64,000 nt of DNA from Neofusicoccum parvum (GCA_020912385.1 CP087212.1:1240001-1304000), one strand, 5' to 3'. Shown: positions 1 to 11,604, counted from the first letter of the stretch. Numbers and translations: made by a program. Notes: generated by a model not told the origin, from the letters alone.

Positions 1-641
1 CGCAGGAGGGCGATGACGACGTGACGCCCCACGCCGGGCTGTCGGCGATTCGCGGCGAACCGCCAGCGGCTGCGCCCGGCGCTCCAGGTACCGCCACGTG
101 ATCACGATAAGGCCCTGTCTCGCCCGCTGCCCGACAGGCGTCGCGCTTCAGCCGCTGCCTCTGTGTTTCGCCGGGTTGTCTGTCGTCTGTCTCGGGGCTG
201 CCAGGATCAGACTGCGATCATGTGGTCCGGCGTCTGCCACCCTGCCGATCAGCGGACAGACGTTCACCGAGCCCGCATTTATGTACCGCCCGACTGGGAC
301 GGAGAGCGTTGAACATCAATTGCTTGTGCAATCTCAACTCGATAGTGACACTTAGTATTCACTGGCCAATGACTTCTGTCCAACGAACAGTTCACGGTCT
401 GATAGCGAATCCAGGTTGCGCATTGCGTCATCGCTCTTGACATCACAAACACCTCAGTCCTCACATCCAGCCGTGTGCCTTCCATATCTACTCTCTTCGC
501 TTTCCAAACTCAAGCTAAATTCTCCAAATTCTCTGCTGGAAACTGGGACCTCACAATTGCTTGTCTGAAAATTTCCCAGCTCACCAGCTTCGTCTTATCA
601 GTGCTTCCGGGCCCCTCCACCAGTCTCTCAATTCACCCATC
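1..641. other. Left edge, no gene assigned
   Basis: I see no convincing coding region here. Short open frames on both strands lack family features and do not join by plausible introns. The last 100 bases or so before 642 are probably the promoter and leader of the SDR gene. Confidence 0.5.
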
Positions 642-1660
642 ATGAGCCCTAACATCCTCATCGTCGGCGCCACGCGTGGACTCGGTGCCTCTCTCGCCCA
701 GGAATACACGCAAAAGGGCGCAACCGTCTTCGGCACTGCGCGCGCCTCCACCGCGCCCTCCACCCCCAGCAACGTCACCTGGCTCACCGACATCGACGTC
801 TCGAAGCCCGACGTGGGCTCCACCCTCGTCTCCAGCTACAAGTCGCACACCACGGCCCCCATCGACATCCTCATCATCTCCGCCGGCTACTTCGGCAAGG
901 AGAGCTTCGGTAAGAACGACCCTTAGCCACGCCACCACCCGCATGAAGCCAGCCACCCATCCCACCGCCCCAAGCAAACCCCTCTAACCCCCTCTCCCGC
1001 AGCCTCCCCCTCCCACTCCGCCCAGCTCACCATGTACGCCACCTCGGCCATCGCGCCCACGCTGGTCGTCTCATCCCTCGCGCACGCCGGCCTGCTCGCC
1101 CAGCGCGGCGGCAAGGTCGTGCTCGTGTCGTCCGAGAGCGGCAGCGTCGGGCTGCGGCACGCGAGCGAGGGCGGCGGCAACTACGGGCACCACGGCAGCA
1201 AGGCGGCGCTGAACATGGTCGGCCGGCTGCTGAGCCTGGACCTGGCGGCGCAGGGCGTGGCCGTGGCCGTCGTGCACCCGGGCTTCATGCGCACCGACAT
1301 GACCAAGGGCGTGGGGTTTGACGAGTTCTGGGATGTTGGCGGTGGTGAGTGCTTGGGTCCTTTTCTTTCCCTCCCTGCTTGAGCTTTGCTTGTCTCCGTG
1401 GAAAGCAGCGCTGACGGGCGATGTCGCCAGCTGTCACGCCCGACGTGGCGGCGAAGTCGTTGGTCGAGTGGGTGGACACGTTTGACATGTCGAAAACGGG
1501 GGAGTACTGGGCGCCGAGAGGACCCGGGTGAGTAATTCCTGGGCGTGTCAATCAATCGAGTTTTCCTTTTGCTGACCGGTAGTGCAGAGATATCGGAACG
1601 GCGGAGCCGGTTCTTGGACCTAAGGATAAGCTACCTACGCCGTTGCAGTTGCCTTGGTAA
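642..1660 (+). CDS. Short-chain dehydrogenase/reductase (SDR), 259 aa
   Basis: Exons 642-909, 1003-1344, 1431-1527 and 1588-1660 join in phase to 259 residues, normal for a classical single-domain SDR. The N-terminus carries the nucleotide-binding turn VGATRGLG (residues 7-14), so NAD(P)-dependent oxidation or reduction of a carbonyl or alcohol is expected, probably in the cytosol. The strand-4 motif is ISAG. The segment matching the active site reads YGHHGSK (150-156): the Lys is present, but the position four residues before it, normally the catalytic Tyr, is His. The C-terminal half (HPGFMRTDMTKG) fits the csgA-like fungal subgroup. Start is the first ATG in frame with the Rossmann motif. 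The substrate is unknown. It has no obvious functional partner nearby. Confidence 0.85.
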
Positions 1661-2085
1661 GCTGCTTTCAAACGCAGTTGCGTCTGCAGGGTGGCTTGTG
1701 AACTGCGTCTCTGTCAACGGAGTCTAACTTCTCGTTCATGATGGTATGATAATGCTAAGGTATCAATTACGAAAGTCTCTCTCGTTCTTCGTGCAAAAGC
1801 TGAAAGAGTTGAGAACGTGTCCACCCAGTTGGCCCATACGAAAACAGGAAGGAAAGATATTACAAAGGCACGCTAAGTGTAAGAATGACCTGAAAAGCTC
1901 AGAAATGAAGCCAGAAAGGCACAGGCGCTTCCCCGCGAAGAACAAGGCCTGGAGAACGCCTAGAAATGCAGGATCGGACGCGTGTGCGTATGCTACTCGT
2001 ACCAAAAACAATCGAATGCTATGCAGCACTGAACTGCCGTTGGGTATCTGAAGGAGAGCAACCATCTAAAAATGCGCCATTGTGG
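1661..2085. other. Intergenic, SDR 3' end to GNAT gene 3' end
   Basis: This lies between the convergent ends of the SDR (+) and the GNAT protein (-). It should hold both 3' UTRs. A 100-codon open frame on each strand shows no recognisable features. Confidence 0.5.
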
Positions 2086-4041
2086 TCAACATATCCTGCA
2101 GAAGCACGGAATTAGTTCAATGCCACTTTGTCGAAGAGCTTTGTAGATCTCACCAGTCGTTGAAGACATCTGTGGGGTTTGCTGCGAACCGAAGTGGTCG
2201 GCGTCCGGGAGAGGTTGATACGGCGAGAGGTATGTTTGGTGATGAGACTGCGTCACGAGATGGTGCGGTTGAGGATGATGAGAAGAGTGATGCTGCTGTA
2301 GGCTTGCTGGATCTATCGATGTGACCGGCGGGGCATTTGAATGGACGTGGTGGTGGAATGGATCATCGTAGCTGTCAACGAACGGATGATGAGGATGATG
2401 ATGGCCGGGCTGAGAGGGCAATGGCTGCTGACGGTGATGCTGAGTCTGGTCTCCACCGCCAGGGTTGTTCCCGAGATTCTGCACGGCACTGCTGAGCATG
2501 GCGATGTTGTGTGGATCAATCGCCATGTCATCGTCGGCAGCGTTTGCGGTGGCCACGGGGTCGCATTGCATGTCACGGACGGACGATGAGGCGCGCGGGG
2601 TGGCAACAGCGCTAGTCGATTCCTCTATAGTAAACTCATGCTGGAACACGAACTCGGATCCGGGCGTTGGCGTTGCCGAGGAAGCCTGGGCATGCTCTTG
2701 GGGCAACGACGACGATGCAACGGGCTTATCAGAACCGCTGACCTTGCGGCCATTATTTTGGTTGTTGCTGGCGGCGGCAGCGGCAGCCGCCGACTTGAGC
2801 GACTTCTTCTTCAGCTTCTCATTGCACTCGGCGCAGTTGTCTATTACTTCGGTGACGGTGGTCTTGATCCGGTTCCAATGGTATTTCTCAGACACGGTAG
2901 CGGTAGTCTTGTTGATACCAGCATGTGTCTCCTTGTTGGCGCGATGGTACTGTCTCGCGATCTCGTACTGCATCCGCGGCTCCGAGATGACCTCCTTATC
3001 GCCCAGCATCAGCTTGTCGTCGGCCGTCGAAGCACCAACCCCAACGCCGCCGCCACCATCACAGCTTTTGCCGCCGCCACCACCTCCCTCGACCAAGGTG
3101 TAGTTCCTCACTGCGGCGCGGAGTCTGTTCTTTTCCGCGGAATCAGCGTCGCCTGGGTATTTGCCGGTCTTGAGGTAATACTTGATCCTCTCGAAGCGCT
3201 TCTCATCGTCGGCGTCCTCTTTCTTGTAGCCCAGGTGGCGGCCGTAGATGATGGCGTCCACGAAGTGGCCCTCGGGTTGCGTTGCAAGGTTGCCGCAGCC
3301 GGGCACCCGTCCGATCCGCTTGAAGCCCAGCGTGTCCCAGATGCGGCAGGACACCACATTGGTCTCGTAGACCAGGTTGAAGACCGAGTAGGTGTAACCC
3401 TGTGATAGGAGAGAAAAGAGAGAAACGGATCAGACTATTGCAGTTGCAGAAAAGATGACACCGGCCTTGTTTGCCGGGGGTTGAAATATTGGCACAGGCT
3501 GCCGACTTACCAGCAGCGGCGCCCACTCGAGATAGCACTCTCCCATCAGCCTGCCCACACCGCGGTTCCTGGCGCCATCGGTGACGAGGAAGCCGCCGTT
3601 GCACACGTGGCTGGAGCGGCCGGGGTAGTTGGGCTTGATGTAGAAGCTGCCCAGGCAGTGCTTCTCCCAGCTGCAGCCCTCCTCCTCCATGCGGCGCAGG
3701 TCGTCGACGCCACCCTTGAGGTCGCCTAGCAGCATGACGGCGCCGAAGTTCTGGAACCAGTAGGGGCCGAAGGCCTCGAGCGTGAAGGCGTCGAGCATGG
3801 GGTACGTGTCGCCCTTCTCGATCTCGCGGTTCAGCTGCTGGCGCAGGTAGTCCATCAGCGACAGCGGCACCTGCGACGGCGCCGAGAAGGGGATCAGCGA
3901 CGCCTTGGTGGTGCGGTCCCGCAGCACCAGCGTGCGCGGCTGGATCGAGGCCGGCAGAGGGCTGCCCGGCTGCGGGTGCGGCTTCTCGCCTGACCGGCGG
4001 TAGATGGCCGGCGACGCCGGGTCATCCAGCATGGCGGGCAT
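2086..4041 (-). CDS. GNAT acetyltransferase with integrase-type H2C2 zinc finger (Spt10-like), 614 aa
   Basis: Two exons on the minus strand, 4041-3511 and 3399-2086, join in phase 0. The first 230 or so residues form a GNAT fold: a strand/turn segment GARNRGVGRLM resembles the acetyl-CoA loop (R/Q-x-x-G-x-G/A) and is followed by a typical aromatic/Asn helix. Residues about 329-369 carry H-x6-H and C-x2-C (H329, H336, C366, C369), with the GIxKT and YHWxRI signature of the retroviral and retrotransposon integrase H2C2 zinc-binding domain. This pairing is known from yeast Spt10, a sequence-specific regulator of histone gene promoters. I therefore infer a nuclear DNA-binding protein, perhaps with weak or no acetyltransferase activity. 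After the finger come a basic/Ala-rich stretch and a long His, Gln and Pro-rich low-complexity tail (about 380-600). A Gly-rich insert separates the two domains. Confidence 0.8.
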
Positions 4042-4698
4042 GTTGCGCGCGGCAGAGAGACAGGCAAAGGAAAGAAAACGCGCGAGTCAATTCGTCAAAA
4101 ACGGCTACAGGCGATGGCAGGCGTCAGCAGCTGGTTGAGTGAGCAGTCCAGTCGAGAGCACGCGAGCAGTCGCAGCCATCAGGCCCCTGGCGAGCAAGCC
4201 TCCTGCGTTTTGGCGGCAGATCGGGCGGGCGCCGCCGTTGCTCGTCGGCAGAGCAGAGCTGGGCGCGGCCGAAATGCAAAAGTATGTGGGAGGGAACTGA
4301 CCAGGGGTGGTGGGAGTGGTAGGGCTGCTGCGGCGGAAGAACGTGGTCCAGTCGAAGTGCGGTGCGTCTCACGTGCTTTTATGATCCTGTGCGCGGGGTC
4401 GGCTGAACGCCGGCGCTCGACCGCTAGCGCTGCGCCCTATACGTGACCAGTGGGCCTGTTCGCTCGCTTTATTTGATAATAGATACCGTGTCTGCTCACG
4501 CTGGTTTCAGCTGTCGAGCAGCGCTGCCCAGACTGTCTCAGCAATGAGTCCTTATCACCAGCAAGGCCTCTCGTTGTGGAGCACAAGAGTCAGTCGGCTG
4601 CATGTCCGTTTTAGGATTAATCATCTATCATTCCAACGCTGCCGAATGCATTTCACGAGATCTACCTCTCTATGTGTCTAAACCAAACCAGTCGCTCT
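4042..4698. other. Promoter region of the Spt10-like gene and ferric reductase 3' UTR
   Basis: Both flanking genes run on the minus strand. The part next to 4041 is GC-rich and should be promoter and leader of the GNAT/H2C2 gene. The part above 4450 should hold the terminator region of the ferric reductase. No gene is seen. Confidence 0.45.
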
Positions 4699-7561
4699 CT
4701 ACCAGCTGAACACCTCGTCAAAGTAATCCACCCAGCAATCAAACTCCTCCGCCGCGCTCCTCACCGCCGCCTCCACCCCCCTCGCCATCGCCGGCGGCCC
4801 ACACAGCAGCACCGCAATCCTCCCTCTCTTGCCCGGCCGCCCCCGCGCCTTCGCCGCCACCACGCCCTGCGCCGCCTCCCCGATGACGGCGCGCACGTTC
4901 GGCCGCCCCGCCTGGATCTCCACCCCGCCCACCCGCTCCGCCCGCGCCGCGTCGCCCGTGCAGAACAGCGCCGCCCCGAACGCGCCCTGCGCCAGCCCCG
5001 CCGCGAGCTCCCGCTCGACCACCTCCCGCATGAACGCCTCCTCGCGCGCCGCCCACACCAGCTGCATCCGCGCCCGCCCGGCCCCATTGCTGCCGCCGCC
5101 CTCCTCCACGTCTTCCTCCCCGCCGGGCCGCGGTCGCGGCGAAGCCGGCTGCTGCTTCGCGTGCTCTTCCTGCAGGTACGGCACCGCGGCCGAGATGCCC
5201 GAGCCGCCGGCGATGAGGATTGTGGCGTCGTAGGAGCCGAGCGCGTGCGTGGCGCCGTACGGGCCTTCGAGGAGGACGAGGGGATGGAGTCGCGCGGTGC
5301 GGGTGCGGGTGCGGCCGCTGTTGGGGTGGGCCTGCGCGTCGTGCCGGATGCATTGGTCGCGGAGGCGGCGGGTCCAGCCGTCGTAGGGGCGGATCCAGAA
5401 GGTGAGGGTGGTTGGGGTCTTTGCGGACGATTTGGAAGGGGAGGTGGGGGATGATGGGGTGGCGAGGTTGGTGACTGAACTGGAGGCGGAAGAAGTGGTG
5501 GACGAGAGGAGGGGCTGGGAACTTGATGAGAGGGCTGCGGTCTCGCCGTCTTCTTCCTGTTCGGCTGAAGAGGTGGTGGTGGGGGTGAGGGGATATACCT
5601 CTTCCTCGCTGGCTGATGAGACATTGCTGTGGCGTCGCCATGTGCCAAGCGTCATGGGGTGGTTCTCGTAGCCGCGGATGGAGAATGGTTGGTAGAGGAA
5701 GTAGTACTGGCCCGGTTTCGGCGGGGCGATATTTGGACCGGGGACGATTTCGAGGGTGATGATATTGGATTCTCGGTCGTAGATTGCGGTGGTTTTGGTG
5801 CACTGAATGCGCCCATTCCTGAAGCCGAAGTTGAAGGCGAGGATTCGGATGAGGCGAAGAGAGCGGTCAAGGAGCCAGAGAATGGCGGGGACCCAGAGAT
5901 ACCAGTCGTACTCATGGTCGAAGACGCTTGTGTGGCTGTTGAAGGAATAGTAAGCGACCGAGCAAAGAGCCGTGAAGTTAGCGAGACTTACACGAAGAGA
6001 CCTATGATTACGGCAAGAGAGGAGATGATGTGACTATCTATGAACAGTTCGTAGTATCTTTCCCTAAGCCACACCGGCGTAGAGACGATGAGTAGAAGGG
6101 TCATGACGAAGGTTGCCTTAAGATTGTCAGCCTGATTTTCTCACTGATGAGGGCCCATGAATTTCAGGCACTCACAACAACTCCAAGAAAAAACCAATCA
6201 GTCTTCAACCATTCCCAAAATACTCCGCCTAGACACAGGACTTGTCAGTATATGCAAACAGGGACGTTAAAGTGTGAGACATACTGTCGAGAGTAAGAAC
6301 AGTATACAATACGGAGTGGGCAATGGCTTCCAAAGTAGCTATCCACGCAACGTGAAGGTGGAAGCGGATGAAGGTTGGAAATTTCCACCCTGTTGCCCAC
6401 ATGAAAATATTGTTCCGACCAGAAAATAGCCATAGAATCGGAAGATTTGCATAAGAGAGAATCCCAGTACGATCGGCGGCGTAGCGCGCTACCTGGTGCG
6501 GCATTTCCGGGAAACTGTGGTGTAATAAGCTTCTTACGGCCTGGGAGATGGATGAGTAGACTCACTATATGCTCTGATCATAGAAGCGATAGTTGAAAAA
6601 ATTGAAAATGATACTCAAAATCCAGTACACCCAGATTGCTACAGTTTCACCGACAGGGGTGAATTTAAACCTGAAGCAGGATCTGGAGTCCTTTTCGGTG
6701 GCAACGACACCCGGAACGCGTTCATATGTCAGACTCTCCGGAGTCCAACGATCAATGAAGTCCAGGGCAGACTGAAACACTGAGAAGGAGAAAGCTTTCC
6801 GAAAGCTACGGAGAGCCCGGTAAAGTCGATCTCTGAGGAAGCGACGGAAGAGCTGGGCAGCAGCAGCAACTAACATTACAACCCCCCAAAATTCGTACTG
6901 AGTGCGTCTGGAAGACATGTTAGCATCATGGTCCTTATGTGATACATTGGGGACGACATACCCATTGCGCTTATGAGCCCACATGGTGTACCTCCAAGAA
7001 AACTGCGCAAGATCAGCCTCGTGGTAGTTACATCCGAAGTACCACACTCACTATGGTTTGAAAACATCTGGAATAATACGCGTTCGACAGAAGCACCACC
7101 TCGTCAACCATCTGCCCACGCGGGATCTCCTGCCATTCCAAACTCCTCAAGCTCTCTCGAAGCTCATCCACCGAGCTGTTTGCAACAAGATCGGGCACCG
7201 GCCGCAGTTCCGCCCCGTTGCCCCATTTGTGGCAGTGTTCCTGCAACAGCGCGACAATCGGAGCAAAGTCCTTGCTGTCGTCCGAAGCAGCACAGATGAC
7301 TTTACCCGCGGCGTAAATAGAGATGGCCTTGAGCTCGTTCCGGCAGAAGTCGGCACCCTCGGTATGCGGTGCAGAAGCGTTGCGCTCCGCGAAGCTGAGG
7401 TAGTTGTACCCCATAAACACGGCCTGGACGCACATCTGGTCCGGCGGCAGCAGGTCGTCGGTGAGGACGGCGACAGGGGCCAGGCATAGCAGCAGCAGGA
7501 GCGGCAACATGCCGCGCAGCCGATGAGGCGGGACGCCGACGACAGCAGTGATCAGCCTCAT
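4699..7561 (-). CDS. Ferric/cupric reductase (FRE family), 845 aa
   Basis: Seven exons on the minus strand (7561-7052, 7002-6962, 6907-6566, 6514-6285, 6228-6176, 6116-5992, 5935-4699) join in phase to 845 residues. A signal peptide ([15 protein letters not shown]) precedes an extracellular Cys-containing domain of about 150 residues, then a membrane core. Two heme-ligand His pairs with 13 intervening residues are visible, H350/H364 and H421/H435. The FAD-binding segment ENHPMTL and the NADPH loop [11 protein letters not shown] follow, with a C-terminal [11 protein letters not shown]. The enzyme moves electrons from cytosolic NADPH across the plasma membrane to reduce extracellular Fe(III) or Cu(II) before uptake. 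A Ser/Thr/Glu-rich loop interrupts the FAD domain. The start chosen is the ATG directly before the signal peptide; an open frame continues upstream without support. No permease or multicopper oxidase lies beside it. Confidence 0.92.
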
Positions 7562-8382
7562 AGCGGCACGGCTGTGGGCGGCTCCGGAGCGGAGCGTCTG
7601 GGACGGACGGCGATGGTGGAGGAGGTTGGGTCTCACAAGAAGCTTATTCCGGCATGTGGTACAGCCATGAGTCGCGAGAAAGTTAAAGTCCAATAGGTAA
7701 CCAGATGTTTGATGAGCGATTGATAAGATATCGACGAGGTTTTGATCCGCAACCGGGGCTCGTATTCGGCCTTTTATTTCTTCCTGCGGCCGGCCCAATC
7801 AGATAAGGCCGCAGACTGGCAGGCTCGCGGATGACCTGCAAAGCGCCCACGCGGACATGGCTGTGGAAGTCACGCTGTCAACCTGCAGGAGCCAGAGGCC
7901 ACTGCTGTACACGTAGTGAGGGAGGAGATTGCTCGTCACGTGCGTGGCTGGCTGGCGAAAAGGTCTGGGTCGTGCACGTCCCAAGATATAGTCGTGGCCG
8001 CAATCCAAGGGAGCCTTCCTCGTCTGGCGGCTGCACTTCGTTTTCGGGACTAGCGTGCGTTATTCCGCGCTAAAGTGGCCCAGCGCTTCCCAAGCCATCC
8101 AACTCTCTCTCTCCTTCACTCTCGCGCTCGCTGTCAACACCAACGAGAATGGCGCTCTGGCATCCGGCCAAGATCGGTAAATGCACCTGCCTCGCTCATA
8201 CGGCTATGATTTTAACATGTCTCTAGATCCAGTGCAGATTTGAAAGCACATACCGCAATCTCGACGTCACATGTGCACACTCACGACTTCACTTCTCATG
8301 CCGACACGGATTCAATCGCGCCTGTTTCGCCATTGCGACCAACATCAAACAGGCAGATCGTCCTCAAGACTCGGCAACCGCA
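7562..8382. other. Divergent intergenic region, ferric reductase / F-box-like gene
   Basis: About 820 bases separate two divergently read genes, so both promoters should be here. A pyrimidine-rich stretch (CTCTCTCTC type) near 8100-8125 is typical of fungal core promoters. No further gene is supported. Confidence 0.45.
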
Positions 8383-9339
8383 ATGGCCGCTGACCTCACT
8401 CCGCACGTGACCTCCGGCATCCCTGCTTCATCATCTGTGCTGTGGTATGACCACCTCAGCCTCCCCTCCACCAATACAGTCCTCAAACAGCCCTATGCGC
8501 CTCAATGCCCCCCTCTACCCATAGAAGTCTGGGCCAGGATAATCTCCTACACCACTACTCGCAGCGCGCGGCTTTCTCACCTCTGGCACACGCTCCGTGC
8601 CACTTCCCATCTCCTCCGCAATGCCGTTGAGATGGCCTTCCGCGACACACATCTCCCTTCTGCTGTGATCAACACGAATGCGAATCTACCTCACCCCGAC
8701 CTCACCTTCCGCTATGACCGACTTGACCAGCAGGATTCCACGCGCGCAATTTTCGGCATCGATGAGGAAGATAGTTTCGGTGAATACGATAGCCACATGA
8801 TTGATCTAGTCGGAGACGAGTGGGTTCAAAAGCTCGATGGAGACATGCAAGGCCCGGAATTCTGGAGGCACGACGTCCACTTACGGGGATTAAAAAATTG
8901 CACGAGTTTGCCGGACGTACGGATCCGACGGACGCCAGGAAACCTGGAGATCTCGGTCAAATGGACACGCATGCTGGACGAGCTGCTCGGCGAAGACTTG
9001 TTGGCGCGGCAGCTGCGCAACGAGTGGGCGGTGGATAACTGGCATCATATATATCATCAAAAACAGCAGGTATGCGACCTGTACAGCGCTAGTGACAGCG
9101 AACAGGCGATAGCAGATGAAGTGTTGAAAGATACGTTCCGCCGCGCGAGGAAGGTCCGGATCGATCGTTGGCACGAGAGGCGTGAACGTGAGGGTAACGG
9201 GATGCAACGTTACACCGATAGCAAGCGCGTCACAGAGATAGCGTTCAATGAGCTGGAGAGGGTACTGGCGCTGAAAGCAAACTTTAACGCGATTGAGGAG
9301 GTGGAGGGACCGGAGACTGATATGCTGCTCGGTTGGTAG
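8383..9339 (+). CDS. F-box-like protein, 318 aa
   Basis: An uninterrupted frame of 318 codons. Residues about 45-90 contain LPIEVWARIISYTTT followed by a Leu/His/Arg-rich helix, which fits the start of a degenerate F-box (L-P-x-E-[IV]-x-x-x-[IL]). This would bind Skp1 in an SCF ubiquitin ligase. The rest is acidic and charged, with no leucine-rich or WD repeats I can recognise, so the substrate-binding part is undefined. Proteins of this build are common as fungal genes of unknown function. No signal peptide or membrane segment is visible. Confidence 0.65.
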   Translation: MAADLTPHVTSGIPASSSVLWYDHLSLPSTNTVLKQPYAPQCPPLPIEVWARIISYTTTRSARLSHLWHTLRATSHLLRNAVEMAFRDTHLPSAVINTNANLPHPDLTFRYDRLDQQDSTRAIFGIDEEDSFGEYDSHMIDLVGDEWVQKLDGDMQGPEFWRHDVHLRGLKNCTSLPDVRIRRTPGNLEISVKWTRMLDELLGEDLLARQLRNEWAVDNWHHIYHQKQQVCDLYSASDSEQAIADEVLKDTFRRARKVRIDRWHERREREGNGMQRYTDSKRVTEIAFNELERVLALKANFNAIEEVEGPETDMLLGW

Positions 9340-9810
9340 CGAATTTTTTGCTATGGGTCATTGAGTCACAACATAGATTGCTACCAGACGGTTCAGTGGT
9401 GGTAGAAACCTTCAAGGAACTTTATACGTCATCTCATGAAGATGGGAAAAAGGATTGCTGAAATTGAAAGTCTGAGCGATAGTTAAATCTGGGAATATCG
9501 TTGCTGGAGATCACAGTGGACGCATTCATAGAAAGGCTGATATCAGAGATAATATTTGTAAAGTTGCAATAACTGGCTCAAACTTGCCTTCCGCCTTTCG
9601 CTAGTAATCTACATAGAATTCGTGTGGGTGAAGAAGCAAAGAGCGAAACCGACCTTTCAACTACTCGAGCCGTCCGTACCACACATTATCGACCTCATCC
9701 AGAGTCGACGCCCGCTACAAATCATCTTCGGAGTAGTTCGTTATTCATAATTCATCAGCAAACGCAATCAGCCTCTCTTCAAAGGCTCCCAACCCCCTTC
9801 ATGCCCGCAA
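9340..9810. other. Intergenic region
   Basis: This lies between the convergent ends of the F-box-like gene and the barrel protein gene. It is AT-richer than its neighbours and I see no gene in it. Confidence 0.45.
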
Positions 9811-10551
9811 TCAAGCCTCCTTGAAATCCACGTGGTGCATCTCGATCCCGCTCACCAGCGCCCGCAGCTTCACGATGCTCTCCTTGAACGCAGCCGTCTC
9901 CCTGTACGCCATGTGCGCGCCGACGCTCTCCCACGCGATCGCCGCCAGGAACACCCTGCCCTTCTGGCCCCCGAGGCTGGCGTGCTCGACCTCCTCGTCG
10001 CCCCACGCGCCCGCGCTGCCGACCAGCCCGGCCGCGTGCCGAGCCGCCACCCCCGCGAACTCGTCCCACGGCCCCGCGAAGTCCGCGTCGCCGTACCCCG
10101 CCGGGAAGTAGAACGACACCAGCTCCGTCACGGGCGCGCCCGACGTCAGCGCCGCCAGCGGCGTGGCGAACCGGTGGTGCGCGAGCGCCGGCGGCGCGGC
10201 CAGCAGCGTCGACACGCCCGACAGGAAGGGCCCGTAGGCCGGCGACGCGATGAAGGTCTTGTGGTTGGAGATGTCGTCCCAATCTGCGTTTCGAGGGAGG
10301 CGTTAGCGCGGCGCGGTGCTTGACGGGCCCGGATTCGGTGGGAGAGGGCGTGGCGGTGCGCGGGCAGCGGTACCGATGAGCATCTGCGCGTTCTCCGGGT
10401 TCTCGATCGACCGACCCCAGACGATGCGCTGGCAGCCGGGCTGCGCGCCGATGGTGGAGAGCGTGCTGCGCCAGGTTTCGGCGGCGGGCCCGGTGGTCAG
10501 GTCGACGTCGGGTTTGAGCGGGAGGACGGCGTTCTCGGTCGCGGGGGCCAT
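9811..10551 (-). CDS. Alpha/beta-barrel (ABM-like) protein, 216 aa
   Basis: Exons 10551-10374 and 10283-9811 on the minus strand join in phase. The intron has a GCTAAC branch site close to CGCAG. The protein shows two ferredoxin-like halves: an N-terminal one with WGRSIENPENAQMLIGWDD and a C-terminal one ending in VKLRALVSGIEMHHVDFKEA. Each half has an Asn/Trp/His-rich segment like those of dimeric alpha/beta-barrel monooxygenase-like or stress-response proteins. No cofactor residues can be assigned and no specific function is claimed. There is no signal peptide. It stands alone between genes with unrelated roles. Confidence 0.7.
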
Positions 10552-11052
10552 TGTCGTCGCGGTTGGGAGGGTTCTGGAGCTCGAGCTGGGGATGCGGGGT
10601 GGGGCGGGCGAAGAACGCGGTTGAGATTATGAGTGAATGGCGGAGATGTTGGGAAATAATAATGGGAGAGCTACCTACTAAGCTCGGGCCGCGGTGGAGT
10701 GAGCTTTGGAACCCCGCCATTGCTGCGGGGCAGTTGCGAGTGAGACCAAGACGTCATCGCTTTCCGCGTCCGCCATCAGCCGGCACTGCGATGCCATTGG
10801 CGTTGGCCATTCATTGCGTGAGATCCGTCAGCTTGAGAATTTTCAGCTGCGATTATTGATGGTCGGTGGAGAGGAGGAGACGGTGGCTTTCTCTGAATAT
10901 GGAAAGGCGAAATATGCTAACACCAAATGCGCCTAATATTCCAGCTTCACGAGTGAATTTATGGGAGATCTGAAGATAAAGCACGACCTCTATTCAAATG
11001 GCCTCTGCGTATGGCAATAAGCTTTCAGATCGTGTAGATGGATGCTCGACGA
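10552..11052. other. Intergenic region
   Basis: Promoter of the barrel protein gene (minus strand) and 3' flank of the phospholipase gene. No gene is supported. Confidence 0.45.
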
Positions 11053-11604
11053 TTATCCTCCCCACATGCTCACAGCTTTGTAATAAGTCTGTGCCAACAC
11101 ATCGCAAGGTGTCTTCGAGACAACGTAGTAGAGGACTTTGGCAAAAGAATTCTTCGGCTTGCCCGTAGCACATATTTTCTCCATGTCGTCAAGAAACTTC
11201 CTGTCCACCTCTTTCTTTGCTTTCTCAGTAAAACGTTTCAGTCCCTTGTAGGCTGTGTATCCGAAGTCATGGCGATTACAGGCAAAGGCAAAATCCAATT
11301 CTGGTGCATGCGTGCAGTCGTCAGAAGCGAACCACTGGTCGGGGATGCACCGGATATCCTGGCGTTTCCGGTATTGCATGAATTTGTCGAGGGGCATTTC
11401 GAACATGAGATGGCGGACCCACCATTCCGTGTCGCAGGGTTCGTTAGCTTTGGGAGGACTGGAACTGGGCGGAGTGGTGTGCCTATGATAAATCCTAGGA
11501 GAAGAATTTTTCGGCTCAAAAGCGGGATCGTTCGGAGCGGGAGCAGCAGAGATATTGGCAATAAAAAGGCTCCCAAAAAGGAGGATGAGGGTTATGAGTT
11601 TCAT
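11053..11604 (-). CDS. Secreted phospholipase A2, prokaryotic/fungal type, 183 aa
   Basis: A single-exon minus-strand gene. The first ATG at 11604 begins MKLITLILLFGSLFIANISA, a clear signal peptide. The mature part holds the catalytic signature CNRHDFGY (residues 109-116) with the His-Asp pair H112/D113, as in the group XIV secreted phospholipases A2 of fungi and streptomycetes, which hydrolyse the sn-2 acyl ester of phospholipids. Five or more Cys (C57, C86, C97, C109 and two in the C-terminal helix region) can form the family disulfides. A Ser/Pro/His-rich stretch after the signal peptide (about 30-52) may be a pro-region. Length and motif order fit the family. Export to the extracellular space is inferred from the signal peptide. 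Confidence 0.88.
   Translation of the reverse strand: MKLITLILLFGSLFIANISAAPAPNDPAFEPKNSSPRIYHRHTTPPSSSPPKANEPCDTEWWVRHLMFEMPLDKFMQYRKRQDIRCIPDQWFASDDCTHAPELDFAFACNRHDFGYTAYKGLKRFTEKAKKEVDRKFLDDMEKICATGKPKNSFAKVLYYVVSKTPCDVLAQTYYKAVSMWGG

Noticed and set aside
4739..5803. 354-codon and 295-codon minus-strand frames in the ferric reductase
   Set aside because: Alternate frames of the last exon. The frame ending at 4699 has the FAD and NADPH motifs.
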